DNA of 48,962 nt, from NCBI GenBank assembly GCA_016794465.1, contig JAEUKA010000047.1, forward strand, positions 1 to 48,962, in the 5' to 3' direction. The DNA comes from Myxococcales bacterium (GTDB taxonomy: Bacteria > Myxococcota_A > Polyangia > Palsa-1104 > JAEUJZ01). Both the position numbers and the translations under genes were made by a program. The notes under the pieces are model-generated. The model did no database searches. It saw only the letters and a list, made by a program, of their open reading frames with translations, and was not told where the DNA came from. This document shows, in pieces, positions 8,821-16,352 of the stretch. Each line of letters starts with the position of its first letter. The stretch's first letter is position 1.

Positions 8821-9366
8821 ATGATGTCGTCCCTGCGGCTTCTGTGCGCTGCGCTCGGGCTGATGTTTTCGGGCTGTGCGGCGTATTACGACCTGTTTCA
8901 GCGGGATCAGTCTCGGCCCGCTGCGCTTGCTGAGGCCCTCCGCTTGCCGCGACCCGCCGTGACGGACGTGGCGCTGGTCCTCGGCTGTCCGGCGCTAGAC
9001 GATGGCACGCCGTCCCTGTGTCTGCGCTGCCGGGTCCACGCTGCGCTCGCTGCCTATCGCCGGGGCGAGGTCCGCGCCGTCCTGTTTTCCGGGGGCGCCG
9101 CCCACAATCGCTTCATCGAGGCCGCCGTCATGGCCCGCGAAGCCGAGCGGCAAGGTCTACCCCGTTCCGTCATCCTGCTTGAGAGCGAGTCCCTGACCAC
9201 CTGGCAGAACCTGCGCCTGTCCCGGCGCATCATGGAAGCGCACGGCCTGCACACCGCGCTGCTCATCTCGACCCGCGATCACCTGCCGCGCGCGCGCCGC
9301 TTCGCCGACTACTACCAAGTTCCCACCGCGCTGCGCGCCTGCGAAGACACCGTCCCGCCAAACTAA
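8821..9366 (+). CDS. YdcF/SanA-like DUF218 lipoprotein
   Basis: The 181-residue protein has a short hydrophobic leader ending in MFSGC, a lipobox-like site. A DUF218 fold follows, with VALVLGC, then VLFSGG and ESESLTTWQNLRLSRRIM, and a late RDHLPRARRFA helix. The family includes ElyC, SanA and YdcF, which are linked to envelope integrity; biochemical activity is uncertain. Two start codons lie side by side (ATGATG at 8821), preceded by TAGGA, which overlaps the GMC stop. The gene is therefore probably translated from the same transcript as the two oxidoreductases. The large 41-bp repeat block starts about 90 bp after its stop. Confidence 0.83.
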   Translation: MMSSLRLLCAALGLMFSGCAAYYDLFQRDQSRPAALAEALRLPRPAVTDVALVLGCPALDDGTPSLCLRCRVHAALAAYRRGEVRAVLFSGGAAHNRFIEAAVMAREAERQGLPRSVILLESESLTTWQNLRLSRRIMEAHGLHTALLISTRDHLPRARRFADYYQVPTALRACEDTVPPN

Positions 9367-9452
9367 TCTACATGTCGCAGTCCCAAGCAGCGATCACGAA
9401 GAAAGATTCGCATGGGCTCATCATGGCGGAGGGATTTTGGTTGTCTACACCG

Positions 9453-10044
9453 GTCCGGCTGCTCAGCCCAGGCCGAAAAAAATGTCTTTGGGGTGGTGGC
9501 TGGACTTCCCGGGTCTGAAAAAATGTCTTTGGGGTGGTGGCTGGAAAGCCCCGATCGAAAAAATTGTCTTTTTCGGTCCGGGAGCGCAGCCAAGCCTCAA
9601 AAAAAAGTTTTTGGAGCGCCGGCTGGCCAGCCAAGCGCTGAAAAAAAGTTCCAACGCGTACCGGCTGGCCGGCCAAGCTGCGAAAAAAAGTTTTTGGAGC
9701 GCCGGCTGGCCAGCCAAGCGCTGAAAAAAAGTTTTTGAAGTGGTGGCTGGCCGGCCAAGCGCGAAAAAAAAGTTTTTGAAGCGCCGGCTGCTCTTCCAGC
9801 CAGTCAAAAAAGTCGCAAAACCACACCGGCTGGCCAGCCAAGCGCGAAAAAAAAGTTTTTTGGCCGCTGGCTGCGCTCCCCGACCAAAAAAGACAATTTT
9901 TCAGGAGTGGGAAGTCCAGCCGGGCACCCCAAGACAATTTTTCAGGCGCGGGAAGTCCAGCCGGGCACCCCAAGACAATTTTTCAGGAGTGGGAAGTCCA
10001 GCCAGGCACCCCAAGACAATTTTTTAGGAGCGGGAAGTCCAGCC
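9453..10044. repeat. About fourteen ~41-bp tandem repeats in three sequence blocks
   Basis: Almost the whole 9367-10220 gap is a tandem array with a period of 39-43 bp. Units in the first block contain TGTCTTTGGGGTGGTGGCTG. Middle units contain the perfect palindrome GGCTGGCCAGCC (or a CCGGCC variant), then AAGCGC and an A7-8 G T5 stretch. The last block has almost identical units with CACCCCAAGACAATTTTTC and GGGAAGTCCAGCC. Because the period is not a multiple of three and stop codons are rare in the unit, long overlapping open frames exist on both strands; these look like by-products. No spacers are present, so it is not CRISPR. Confidence 0.93.
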
Positions 10045-10220
10045 CTGATTTGCGAACAGCGCGCGAGCAGCGCTCGCACAGGATCGACCCGGCACAACCG
10101 TCTCGTGCAAGCTGGCGCGCCCTGGATGGTCTGTCTCGAAGGGCCGCAGCGCGCTGTGGAGAAGAGACGGTCTGGCATGGGCTTTGCTGCCTCTGCAATG
10201 CACACAAGGGGGCAGAAGAA

Positions 10221-11246
10221 ATGAAGAACTGGCAGACGCGGTGGGATGAAACGATCAACTATTTGAAGGCGAAGTTTCCCGGTGCCAACCTTGGCGAGCA
10301 TATCGAGTCCCTGCTTCCTGTGAAGCTGCGGCAGGAAATCTCGAAGGAGCTGTCGATCGGCAAGAACCCAGGCAAGGACGGCGAAGACGATCCCGGCGTC
10401 AAGTCCACCAAGGAACAGCGCCATGCTCTGCGCGGCTTGCTCCTGTGCCAGCGCGTCTACTACTCGAAGATCTGGGCCAAAAAGACCTTCAATCCTGGCA
10501 ACATTGTCGCTGACGAATGGATGCTGCCGAGCGGTTGGAAGAACACCAGCCAGAAGTTTTGGGGCGGGAAGGCCGAAAAGGACATCCTCGAGGGCATTGG
10601 GATGTTTGTGATCGACCCAACCGCGACGCTGGATGATTTGGTCAAGGTAGCCAAAAAGGGGAAACCCGACGGCATCGGGGTATTGCCCGGCAACTTCACC
10701 CTCTCGCGCGCTGACAAGAACACGAGGGGCGCGGCAGAGACCTGTTACAACGGAGTCGTCGGCTGGCTCCTGCAGAGCGGCATTGTGTCGATGCGGTGGG
10801 TCATGCTGGACACGTCTCCGAATGGATCGCACTCCTGCGCGCAGCTCTTTGGCACTGGCAAGGCCGTCTGGGATGGCAATACTCCTTTCATCGTCGGAAC
10901 AAGCGTGCTGCCGACCGTCAAGGCAGGCCACATCCTGCACATGTGGATCGATGAGTCGGGAGCCGCCGGCTGGAACGGGCACTGGGTTGTCAGCAACGGC
11001 GACGGAACGATCTGCGGCGTGAACAACGGCGAGATCAAGCCGGGCTTAGAGGAAGACGGTGTCGCTCTGGGTCCGGAAGTCAAAAAGGCTTACACCAACA
11101 ACGGACTGCTCATGGGTCAGTGGCTCGGATACGGCGGAAAGCTGTGGAAGAGCAACGAGAATGGCCGACCTGTCCGCGATCCAAATGTCTACGCCCACGC
11201 GAACTTGGTTCAGTTCAATCCGTTGAAGTTCGCCAACCGTATCTAG
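10221..11246 (+). CDS. Orphan protein with a possible papain/NlpC-like Cys-His site
   Basis: The 341-residue protein matches no family that I recognise with confidence. The N-terminal half (1-150) is helical and lysine-rich. The second half contains AAETCYNGVVGWLLQSG with Cys175 at a helix start, then AGHILHMWIDESG, and WNGHWVVSNGDGTICGVNNG with His254. A Cys at the start of a helix followed about 80 residues later by GHWVVSNGDG is the layout of papain-fold peptidases and amidases, including NlpC/P60-like toxin domains; this is inference. No signal peptide is seen. The ATG at 10221 follows GGGGGCAGAAGAA. Base composition appears somewhat lower in GC than the neighbours. It lies directly after the 41-bp array and converges on the release-factor-like gene 4 bp away. 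Confidence 0.75.
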   Translation: MKNWQTRWDETINYLKAKFPGANLGEHIESLLPVKLRQEISKELSIGKNPGKDGEDDPGVKSTKEQRHALRGLLLCQRVYYSKIWAKKTFNPGNIVADEWMLPSGWKNTSQKFWGGKAEKDILEGIGMFVIDPTATLDDLVKVAKKGKPDGIGVLPGNFTLSRADKNTRGAAETCYNGVVGWLLQSGIVSMRWVMLDTSPNGSHSCAQLFGTGKAVWDGNTPFIVGTSVLPTVKAGHILHMWIDESGAAGWNGHWVVSNGDGTICGVNNGEIKPGLEEDGVALGPEVKKAYTNNGLLMGQWLGYGGKLWKSNENGRPVRDPNVYAHANLVQFNPLKFANRI

Positions 11247-11250
11247 TTGG

Positions 11251-11631
11251 TCAGCTCGACTCGGGGTCGCGGCGGAGCTTTTTGGTCTGGCCGTCGCGCT
11301 TCTTTTCCGACAGGCGACGCTCTTTGGCGCTGCGGGAAGGCTTGGTGGGGCGGCGGGGCTTGGGAACGAACGTCAGCGGCTCAAGCTTTTCGCGCAGCCG
11401 GGTGAGGGCGACGAGCCGGTTCTGCAGCTGACTGCGCCGCTCGGTCGCGGTGACCACGATGCCGCTGGGACGGTGGGTGAGGCGGACGGCGCTCTCGGTC
11501 TTGTTGCGGTGCTGGCCACCCGGTCCGCTGGCGACAAACAGATCCACATCGCACTCGGCCCACAGCTTGTCATCATCCAGCGCCAGCGAAGCCCGAGCCA
11601 TCGCCCGAATATGAGGAGGTGCAGCTTCCAT
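11251..11631 (-). CDS. Release-factor-like protein with GGQ motif (ArfB/PrfH-type)
   Basis: The 126-residue protein is an isolated RF-1 catalytic domain. It has the [17 protein letters not shown] block with GGQ at 38-40, the signature that triggers peptidyl-tRNA hydrolysis in the ribosome. A very basic C-terminal tail ([20 protein letters not shown]) resembles the mRNA-channel-binding tail of ArfB/YaeJ. There is no codon-recognition domain. The likely role is rescue of stalled ribosomes, or a lineage-specific relative of unknown target. A Met at residue 11 (start 11601) is an alternative start. The gene converges with the upstream orphan gene, their ends 4 bp apart. Confidence 0.88.
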   Translation of the reverse strand: MEAAPPHIRAMARASLALDDDKLWAECDVDLFVASGPGGQHRNKTESAVRLTHRPSGIVVTATERRSQLQNRLVALTRLREKLEPLTFVPKPRRPTKPSRSAKERRLSEKKRDGQTKKLRRDPESS

Positions 11632-11706
11632 TGGGTGTTCCTACGTCGCTTGCCTCACTTGAGTGGAACAAAGGTCTGATAGTGACCAGGGGTGTAGTAC
11701 ATTTCG

Positions 11707-11763
11707 CCGCCGATGCCTACTCGAGAAGGCCGGGGAGGTGGCCAGGGTACCGCCGATGCCTAC
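11707..11763. repeat. 14-bp direct repeat at the response-regulator stop codon
   Basis: CCGCCGATGCCTAC occurs at 11707-11720 and 11750-11763, offset by 43 bp. The second copy includes the TAG stop (11760-11762, minus strand) of the response-regulator gene. After that stop the same minus-strand frame stays open for about 40 codons and ends in MYYTPGHYQTFVPLK before TGA. The copies may be the remains of a local duplication. Confidence 0.7.
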
Positions 11764-12227
11764 ACGCTGCGCTTCATGTCCTGTACGCTCTTTCGCAGCA
11801 GGGAGAGCTGATGGCCGTTGATGACCCAGCGCAGCACCTCCTCCCGGCTCCAAGGCTTCATGATGATCCGGCAAGACAGACCGGCCTTGAGGGTATCACG
11901 CACCTCTTGGGCGTCGGCGTGCGCAGTCATCATGAAGTAGGCGATGGAGGGATGGAGGGCCACCGCGGAGCGCAGCAGCTCGGCGCCGTTCATGCCAGGC
12001 ATCGCATAATCAATCAGCGCCACATCGAAGCTGTGGGTCTCAAGCTCCTGCAGGGCCAGCTTTGCTGAGGACGCCGTGACGATATGAAAGTGCTTGCGGA
12101 AGACCCGCTGGAAGGTCTCTAGGTTGTAGATCTCATCATCGACGATGAGCACGCGCGGCTTGGCGTCAGGTGCGGATGGCTCGGCGCCGCTGCTGCCGGT
12201 GCCGCTGGCTTTTTCGGGGGAGCTCAT
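11760..12227 (-). CDS. Single-domain response regulator (receiver)
   Basis: The 155-residue protein is a CheY-like receiver with a flexible N-terminus rich in Ser, Gly and Pro (1-22). It has the acidic pair Asp30/Asp31 (VLIVDDE), phosphoacceptor Asp73 (ALIDYAMPGMNG), Thr101 (MMTAHAD) and Lys124 (IIMKPW). There is no output domain, so it probably acts by protein contact or in a phosphorelay. Its ATG overlaps the stop of the histidine kinase gene in an ATGA junction (12224-12227), so the two are translationally coupled and form a cognate pair. Confidence 0.93.
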   Translation of the reverse strand: MSSPEKASGTGSSGAEPSAPDAKPRVLIVDDEIYNLETFQRVFRKHFHIVTASSAKLALQELETHSFDVALIDYAMPGMNGAELLRSAVALHPSIAYFMMTAHADAQEVRDTLKAGLSCRIIMKPWSREEVLRWVINGHQLSLLRKSVQDMKRSV

Positions 12228-13822
12228 GATGCGGGTCCTCTTGCCGCCGGATCATCGGCTGGAGGACTTGCGTTTGCGCCGGCTGCGGAAGCGGGAGCCA
12301 ATTTGGTCTTGTCCTCTGCACGAACAGGTAGGCTCAGGATGAAGCGGGCACCCTGCTGGTACGCGGGATCGAGCTCGATCCTGCCCTGGTGGTGCTCCAC
12401 AATGATGCGCTGGCAGATAGCTAGTCCCATCCCTGTTCCCTTACCTATGTCTTTGGTCGTAAAGAGCGGCTCAAAGAGGCGTGACCGCAGCTCTACCGGA
12501 ATCCCCGGACCGGTGTCACTGACTGTGACCTGCACCACATCGTGCAGAGCCCGCGCGCAGATGCGCACCTCGCCCTTGTCCCCGCACGCATCGATCGCAT
12601 TGCGCAGCAGATTGGAAAAGACCAGGACCAGCTGCTCCTCATTGAAGTCTATATCGGGAAGCTCGCCAAACTCTGTGACCACGGCGATGCCATGGCTGCG
12701 TGTCCGGGTGACGATGTCGATGGCCTCGCCGATGGTCTTGGTCAGGTCGCCCGGGCGCTTAGCGGTGGGCTCGCTACGGAGGAAGTGCGAGAACTCCTTG
12801 TAGATACTGCATAGCCGCGCGGAGGCAAACTCCACCGTATCAAAGGCCTTGCCCAGGTCGAGGAGCACGAACTCCAAATCCATCTCTTCCCGGAGCGCCG
12901 CCAGCGGGCGTCCGCAGTCCGGTAGATCAGCCTCTCTAGCGCGATATGCGGCCAGCATGCGTTCAATTTCACCCAGGTACTCGCGCATGGGCTCTATGTT
13001 ATTATATACCATGTTGATTGGGTTATTGATCTCATGCGAAAGCTGGGTCAGGAGCTGGCCCAGTGAAGACAACTTCTCCGCCTGAGCGAGCTTTTTCTGC
13101 ACCTCCAGCAGCTGCTGCTCTGCGCGGCGGGCGCGCTCCAGGGCTTCGCGCGCCAGAGACTCTTGCGCCGCCTTCACAATCAGCAGCCTGGAGTTATGCG
13201 ATAGGGCGGCACTGGAGAATCCCGTCAGCGATGAAAAAAGGAGCGCTTGCAGGCACTCACCAAGGTTAAGACCTTCGCCAACATACTGGCTGGTGTCAAC
13301 CCACGGAATATTCATACGAAAGCGCGCAAACGCAAGCTGGAGCGATGAAAGAACGATCCACAGAATTGCGGAATATAGACTGGCCCGGGAACTGTAGCGC
13401 AGCCCGGAGAGCACATGAAACAGGCTGGCGCACAACCAGATTGTCGGTCCCCGATAGATCTCATAGACCCCGGAGTGGTTGAGAAACGACACCATGCTGC
13501 CGATGAACATAATCAGTATATCAACGGTGATGGAGGCATACTTGAGCCATGGACGATATTTCGTGCTTCGACGCAACAAGACCCAGAGGCCAAGCGCATA
13601 GAATGCCCATAGTCCGATGATTAATTTGTATACTTTGTCTACTGAAGAAACCTGGGCATCTGCTGATACGCTGAGATAGAAGAGTAGCGCGATGGCGATG
13701 AATCCGAGACGGAAGTAGTTCACCAGACGCTCTGCCGATAACTCCTGCGCCCGGAGGATATCAAGGATGCCACCGGACAGGCCCTCGTCGGGGTCTAGCA
13801 GCCAGCGGACAAATTGCATCAT
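12224..13822 (-). CDS. Membrane histidine kinase, NtrB-like
   Basis: The 532-residue protein has an N-terminal membrane region of about five or six hydrophobic segments (about 35-205) and a coiled-coil helix (about 215-250). The dimerisation/phosphotransfer box is QLSHEINNPIN, with His263. The ATPase domain carries NLLRNAIDA (N-box), DTGPGIP (G1), LFEPLFTTK (F-box) and GTGMGLA (G2). The C-terminal 35 residues are Ala/Pro-rich and probably disordered. The HEINNP form of the H-box is typical of NtrB/ZraS-like kinases. No extracellular sensor domain is obvious, so the stimulus may be sensed in the membrane. The start is ATGATG at 13822-13817. The receiver gene overlaps its stop. Confidence 0.93.
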   Translation of the reverse strand: MMQFVRWLLDPDEGLSGGILDILRAQELSAERLVNYFRLGFIAIALLFYLSVSADAQVSSVDKVYKLIIGLWAFYALGLWVLLRRSTKYRPWLKYASITVDILIMFIGSMVSFLNHSGVYEIYRGPTIWLCASLFHVLSGLRYSSRASLYSAILWIVLSSLQLAFARFRMNIPWVDTSQYVGEGLNLGECLQALLFSSLTGFSSAALSHNSRLLIVKAAQESLAREALERARRAEQQLLEVQKKLAQAEKLSSLGQLLTQLSHEINNPINMVYNNIEPMREYLGEIERMLAAYRAREADLPDCGRPLAALREEMDLEFVLLDLGKAFDTVEFASARLCSIYKEFSHFLRSEPTAKRPGDLTKTIGEAIDIVTRTRSHGIAVVTEFGELPDIDFNEEQLVLVFSNLLRNAIDACGDKGEVRICARALHDVVQVTVSDTGPGIPVELRSRLFEPLFTTKDIGKGTGMGLAICQRIIVEHHQGRIELDPAYQQGARFILSLPVRAEDKTKLAPASAAGANASPPADDPAARGPAS

Positions 13823-13924
13823 ACAGTAGTTTACTCTTGCCGCAGAGGGAATTTCAAGCGCTTACTCCGAGTAGGGCGGTACTGCTCGCAGATCTGGACG
13901 AGCGACGAACCGGGCACGCCCAGC

Positions 13925-14857
13925 TCACGCCCGCTGATTTGCCGCAGCCGACCCGTGATGTCCGCCCGTGTGCGTGTCGTCGTGAACCGGCAAGGCGTCG
14001 CGGGCACTGCCAGCATCGGATACTGGCGCGCAGCGCCGCCAGACCAGCGCACTAACCGCCACGCAGGATGCCACCAAGATGCCTCCTTCTCCCACCCATA
14101 GGGGGGCCAGCTCCCCTTGGGTGTAGACATTGAAGAACAAGACCAGGATCGCGTTCCACGCCGCGTGCAGAGCCACCGCGGGCCAGATACTTCCTGTGGT
14201 GAGCCGCAAATACGCCGCCACCCACCCCATACCGCACAGACTCACGCAGAACAGCCCCAGTGACAGCACCGGATAGGGGGATGGCAGGTACCGCTGGCTC
14301 AGCAGCAGCGGCGCATGCCAGAGGCTCCAGACAAGATTGGTTACAAGGACCGGCCTCGGCACCCGCGCCGCGATGAGCCGTGGCAGCAGATAGCCGCGCC
14401 AGCCGATCTCTTCTCCGATTGCCAGGATTCCCATGACCAGCGGCGCAATCGTGATGGAGATGGCAGCATGCGCGAGCAGCCTCGTCGTGGTCGTGTCTCC
14501 AGGGATGGGAAACCCAAGCGGATAGGTAGCGGCAGGGACAAAGCGGACGACTCCGGCCAACCAGGCAATGCCATACGCGGGAACCGCGACCAGCAGCGGA
14601 TAGAGCAGTCCCAGCAGCACGCCGCGTAACGCCCTGCCAGTCAGACCAAAAGAGCCAGCCGCGAATCGTGCCCCGGAGGCACCCTGTGCTACCACAGCCG
14701 CCAGCGCCGGCACGTACACAAGTGGAACATAACGCTCGGGCGTAAGTCCGTTGCGAGCAATGTTCAGCTCGAACACGGCCGACAGTACACCCAGGATCGC
14801 GGCGAAGACCAGAAGGTCGCCGTACTGTCCTTGCCGTGCACTCGATGGTCGCGCCAC
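13925..14857 (-). CDS. CPBP-family intramembrane metalloprotease (Rce1/Abi-like)
   Basis: The 310-residue protein is mostly hydrophobic helices. It has the CPBP motifs in order: GEEIGWRGYLLPRL (Glu149, Glu150, Arg154), WSLWHAPLLL (His181) and VALHAAWN (His231, Asn235). These residues form the glutamate/histidine active site of the Rce1-like family. Known roles include CAAX processing in eukaryotes and peptide processing or immunity in bacteria; the substrate here is unknown. The start is GTG at 14857. The C-terminal tail (DDTHTGGHHGSAA) is His-rich and polar. There is no clear operon partner, and about 100 bp separate it from the kinase start. Confidence 0.9.
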   Translation of the reverse strand: MARPSSARQGQYGDLLVFAAILGVLSAVFELNIARNGLTPERYVPLVYVPALAAVVAQGASGARFAAGSFGLTGRALRGVLLGLLYPLLVAVPAYGIAWLAGVVRFVPAATYPLGFPIPGDTTTTRLLAHAAISITIAPLVMGILAIGEEIGWRGYLLPRLIAARVPRPVLVTNLVWSLWHAPLLLSQRYLPSPYPVLSLGLFCVSLCGMGWVAAYLRLTTGSIWPAVALHAAWNAILVLFFNVYTQGELAPLWVGEGGILVASCVAVSALVWRRCAPVSDAGSARDALPVHDDTHTGGHHGSAAANQRA

Positions 14858-14943
14858 TGCGCGGCAGTCTACACAGCCGGCTGGTGAGGATCATCAGGAT
14901 TTACCGGGCACTGGCAGTGGTCCGCCCCGAAAACACCCATGCC

Positions 14944-14985
14944 CAGGTCGAACGGAACCCCGGGCAGGTCGGACGGAACCTCGGG
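14944..14985. repeat. Two 21-bp repeat units upstream of the HAD gene
   Basis: Two adjacent 21-bp units at 14944-14964 and 14965-14985 share CAGGTCGAACGGAACC and CGGG features. They match the consensus of the larger array at 15953-16162 (CARGTC, then a variable triplet, then GAACCCCGKG). Together the two sets bracket the low-GC gene between them. Confidence 0.85.
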
Positions 14986-15035
14986 CTGAGGCCCAAAATC
15001 TGGATGGCTGGCGCAAGCCGTCTTACAGTGCTGCC

Positions 15036-15944
15036 ATGCGTACAGCCCGTTGCCTTGTTGGTTTCATCCTGTCCGGCGTAGGTGCTGATGTCCAAGCTGC
15101 CGAAGAGCATGCTGCCGCTCTTGTGGCGCAGATCTTGGAAAGCAAACGGGCGATTGAAAATAGCCCAGCTTGTACGCGCGGCTGTGGGTTCATTAGTGCA
15201 TGGGATTTTGATGGAACAATTCTGAAAGGTGATGCCAGTGAAGGGCTGATCGAAAATGACAAGATAAGCTATCCTGGCTTATTGCAGAAGAGCATTGAGG
15301 CTGGATATTCTAGCGTATACTCAAAACAGGATTTTCAGAGATTTTGGAGGGATTATCAAGACATGGATAAAAAGCTGGGTCATATTCCAGCCTATACTTA
15401 TCTTCCCAAGATCTTGAAAGGGTCGCGTTTCGGAGATGTCCAGAAGTTTGCTGCCAGCTATTATGCTACTGTGTTACAGCCATACTATTTTAAATCATCC
15501 ATTGAGATCTTTCGGACACTCCGTCAAAGCGGAGTTGCGCCATACGTCATCTCGGCGGCTCCGCACGTCTTTGTATCATCTGCTGGGCCTACCTTATCCA
15601 TTGATGAAAAGCAGATCTTTGGCATCGCGGTCGCAGTCAATCCAGATGGAACACTTACGGACCGAGTGATCGAACCGATTCCATATGCGGAAGGAAAAGC
15701 CAAGCGACTGTCGATGATCGTTGATCAAGAAAAGGCACGTAGCAAAAAGCCTGTGTATGTCTTGGCTGCATTTGGAAATAGCTATCATACGGACTCAAAG
15801 TTTTTACTGTGGACACTCAGCCAGAAGCTTCCGGCGGGAAAGCCCACTTCCGTCATGATCAACGGTGGCACCGCCCCAAGTGAGCTGTCCGGTACGTTCA
15901 CGGAAGTAACCCAGTCTGCCCTACTGCGCCAACTCACCCACTGA
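15036..15944 (+). CDS. Secreted HAD-superfamily phosphatase, phosphoserine-phosphatase-like
   Basis: The 302-residue precursor starts with MRTARCLVGFILSGVGADVQA, a likely signal peptide (cleavage near 21). HAD motifs follow: AWDFDGTIL with Asp57 and Asp59 (motif I), YVISAAP with Ser173 (motif II), Lys221/Lys223 in EGKAKRL, and AFGNSYHTDSKFL (motif III region, with Asn where GDS is usual and Asp253 available). A periplasmic or secreted phosphomonoesterase of the SerB/PNP-type HAD subgroup is likely. The middle of the gene is far richer in A+T than its neighbours, with codons such as AAA, ATT and TTT frequent, suggesting transfer. Copies of one 21-bp repeat lie on both sides. The ATG at 15036 gives the signal peptide; a longer upstream reading crosses the repeat. 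Confidence 0.85.
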   Translation: MRTARCLVGFILSGVGADVQAAEEHAAALVAQILESKRAIENSPACTRGCGFISAWDFDGTILKGDASEGLIENDKISYPGLLQKSIEAGYSSVYSKQDFQRFWRDYQDMDKKLGHIPAYTYLPKILKGSRFGDVQKFAASYYATVLQPYYFKSSIEIFRTLRQSGVAPYVISAAPHVFVSSAGPTLSIDEKQIFGIAVAVNPDGTLTDRVIEPIPYAEGKAKRLSMIVDQEKARSKKPVYVLAAFGNSYHTDSKFLLWTLSQKLPAGKPTSVMINGGTAPSELSGTFTEVTQSALLRQLTH

Positions 15945-15952
15945 GCGACAGC

Positions 15953-16162
15953 GAGGCCCAACGGAACCCCGTGCAAGTCAAATCGAACCCCGTGCAAGTC
16001 AAATTGAACCCCGGGCAAGTCAAATCAAACGCCGTGCAAGTCAAATTGAACCCCGGGCACGTCATTTCAAACCCCGTGCAAGTCAAATCGAACCCCGTGC
16101 AAGTCGAATCGAACCCCGTGCAAGTCACTTCAATCACCGTGCAGGTCGACAAGAGCGATGCG
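15953..16162. repeat. Nine to ten 21-bp tandem repeats just after the HAD gene
   Basis: The array begins about 9 bp after the HAD stop codon. Units start at 15953, 15974, 15995, 16016, 16037, 16058, 16079, 16100, 16121 and a degenerate 16142. The shared core is TCGAACCCCGTGCAAGTC, with variants TTGAACCCCGGG and TCAAACGCCGTG. The 21-bp period equals seven codons, so frames stay open and would encode a QVKSNPV-type heptad. Changes between units show no third-position bias, so coding is unlikely. Confidence 0.95.
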
Positions 16163-16233
16163 AAGCAAGCCCAGAAAAAACGAACCCAGCGCAAGCTCTC
16201 TCTACATCAAAAGCAAGCACCGAAGCTCGGGCT

Positions 16234-16290
16234 CCCTTTCCCCCAGCGGGGAAAGGGCTGGGGTTAGGGGCTGCCCCCTTGAAAAGGGGG
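16234..16290. terminator. Two strong hairpins between convergent genes
   Basis: A perfect 10-bp stem, CCCTTTCCCC (16234-16243) with GGGGAAAGGG (16248-16257), closes a CAGC loop. A second stem, CCCCCTT (16274-16280) with AAGGGGG (16284-16290), closes a GAA loop. They lie between the HAD gene with its array and the convergent AGPS-like gene. No clean U-tract follows either, so a bidirectional terminator or RNA-end structure is an inference. A further stem, AAAACC/GGTTTT (16345-16361), spans the AGPS-like stop codon. Apart from these and the repeats, nothing else is seen in 15945-16352. Confidence 0.6.
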
Positions 16291-16352
16291 GATGGGGGGG
16301 TTGACCTCTCAGGTCTTCCAAGGGAAAGGGGATTCCCAAAGGGGAAAACCGC

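Noticed and set aside
9368..10027. Overlapping repeat-encoded open frames on both strands
   Set aside because: They result from a 41-bp unit without stop codons; the frame rotates every unit and the products are low complexity.
15971..16267. Frame encoding a QVKSNPV heptad
   Set aside because: The 21-bp period keeps the frame open, but unit differences fall evenly on codon positions and there is no ribosome-binding site.
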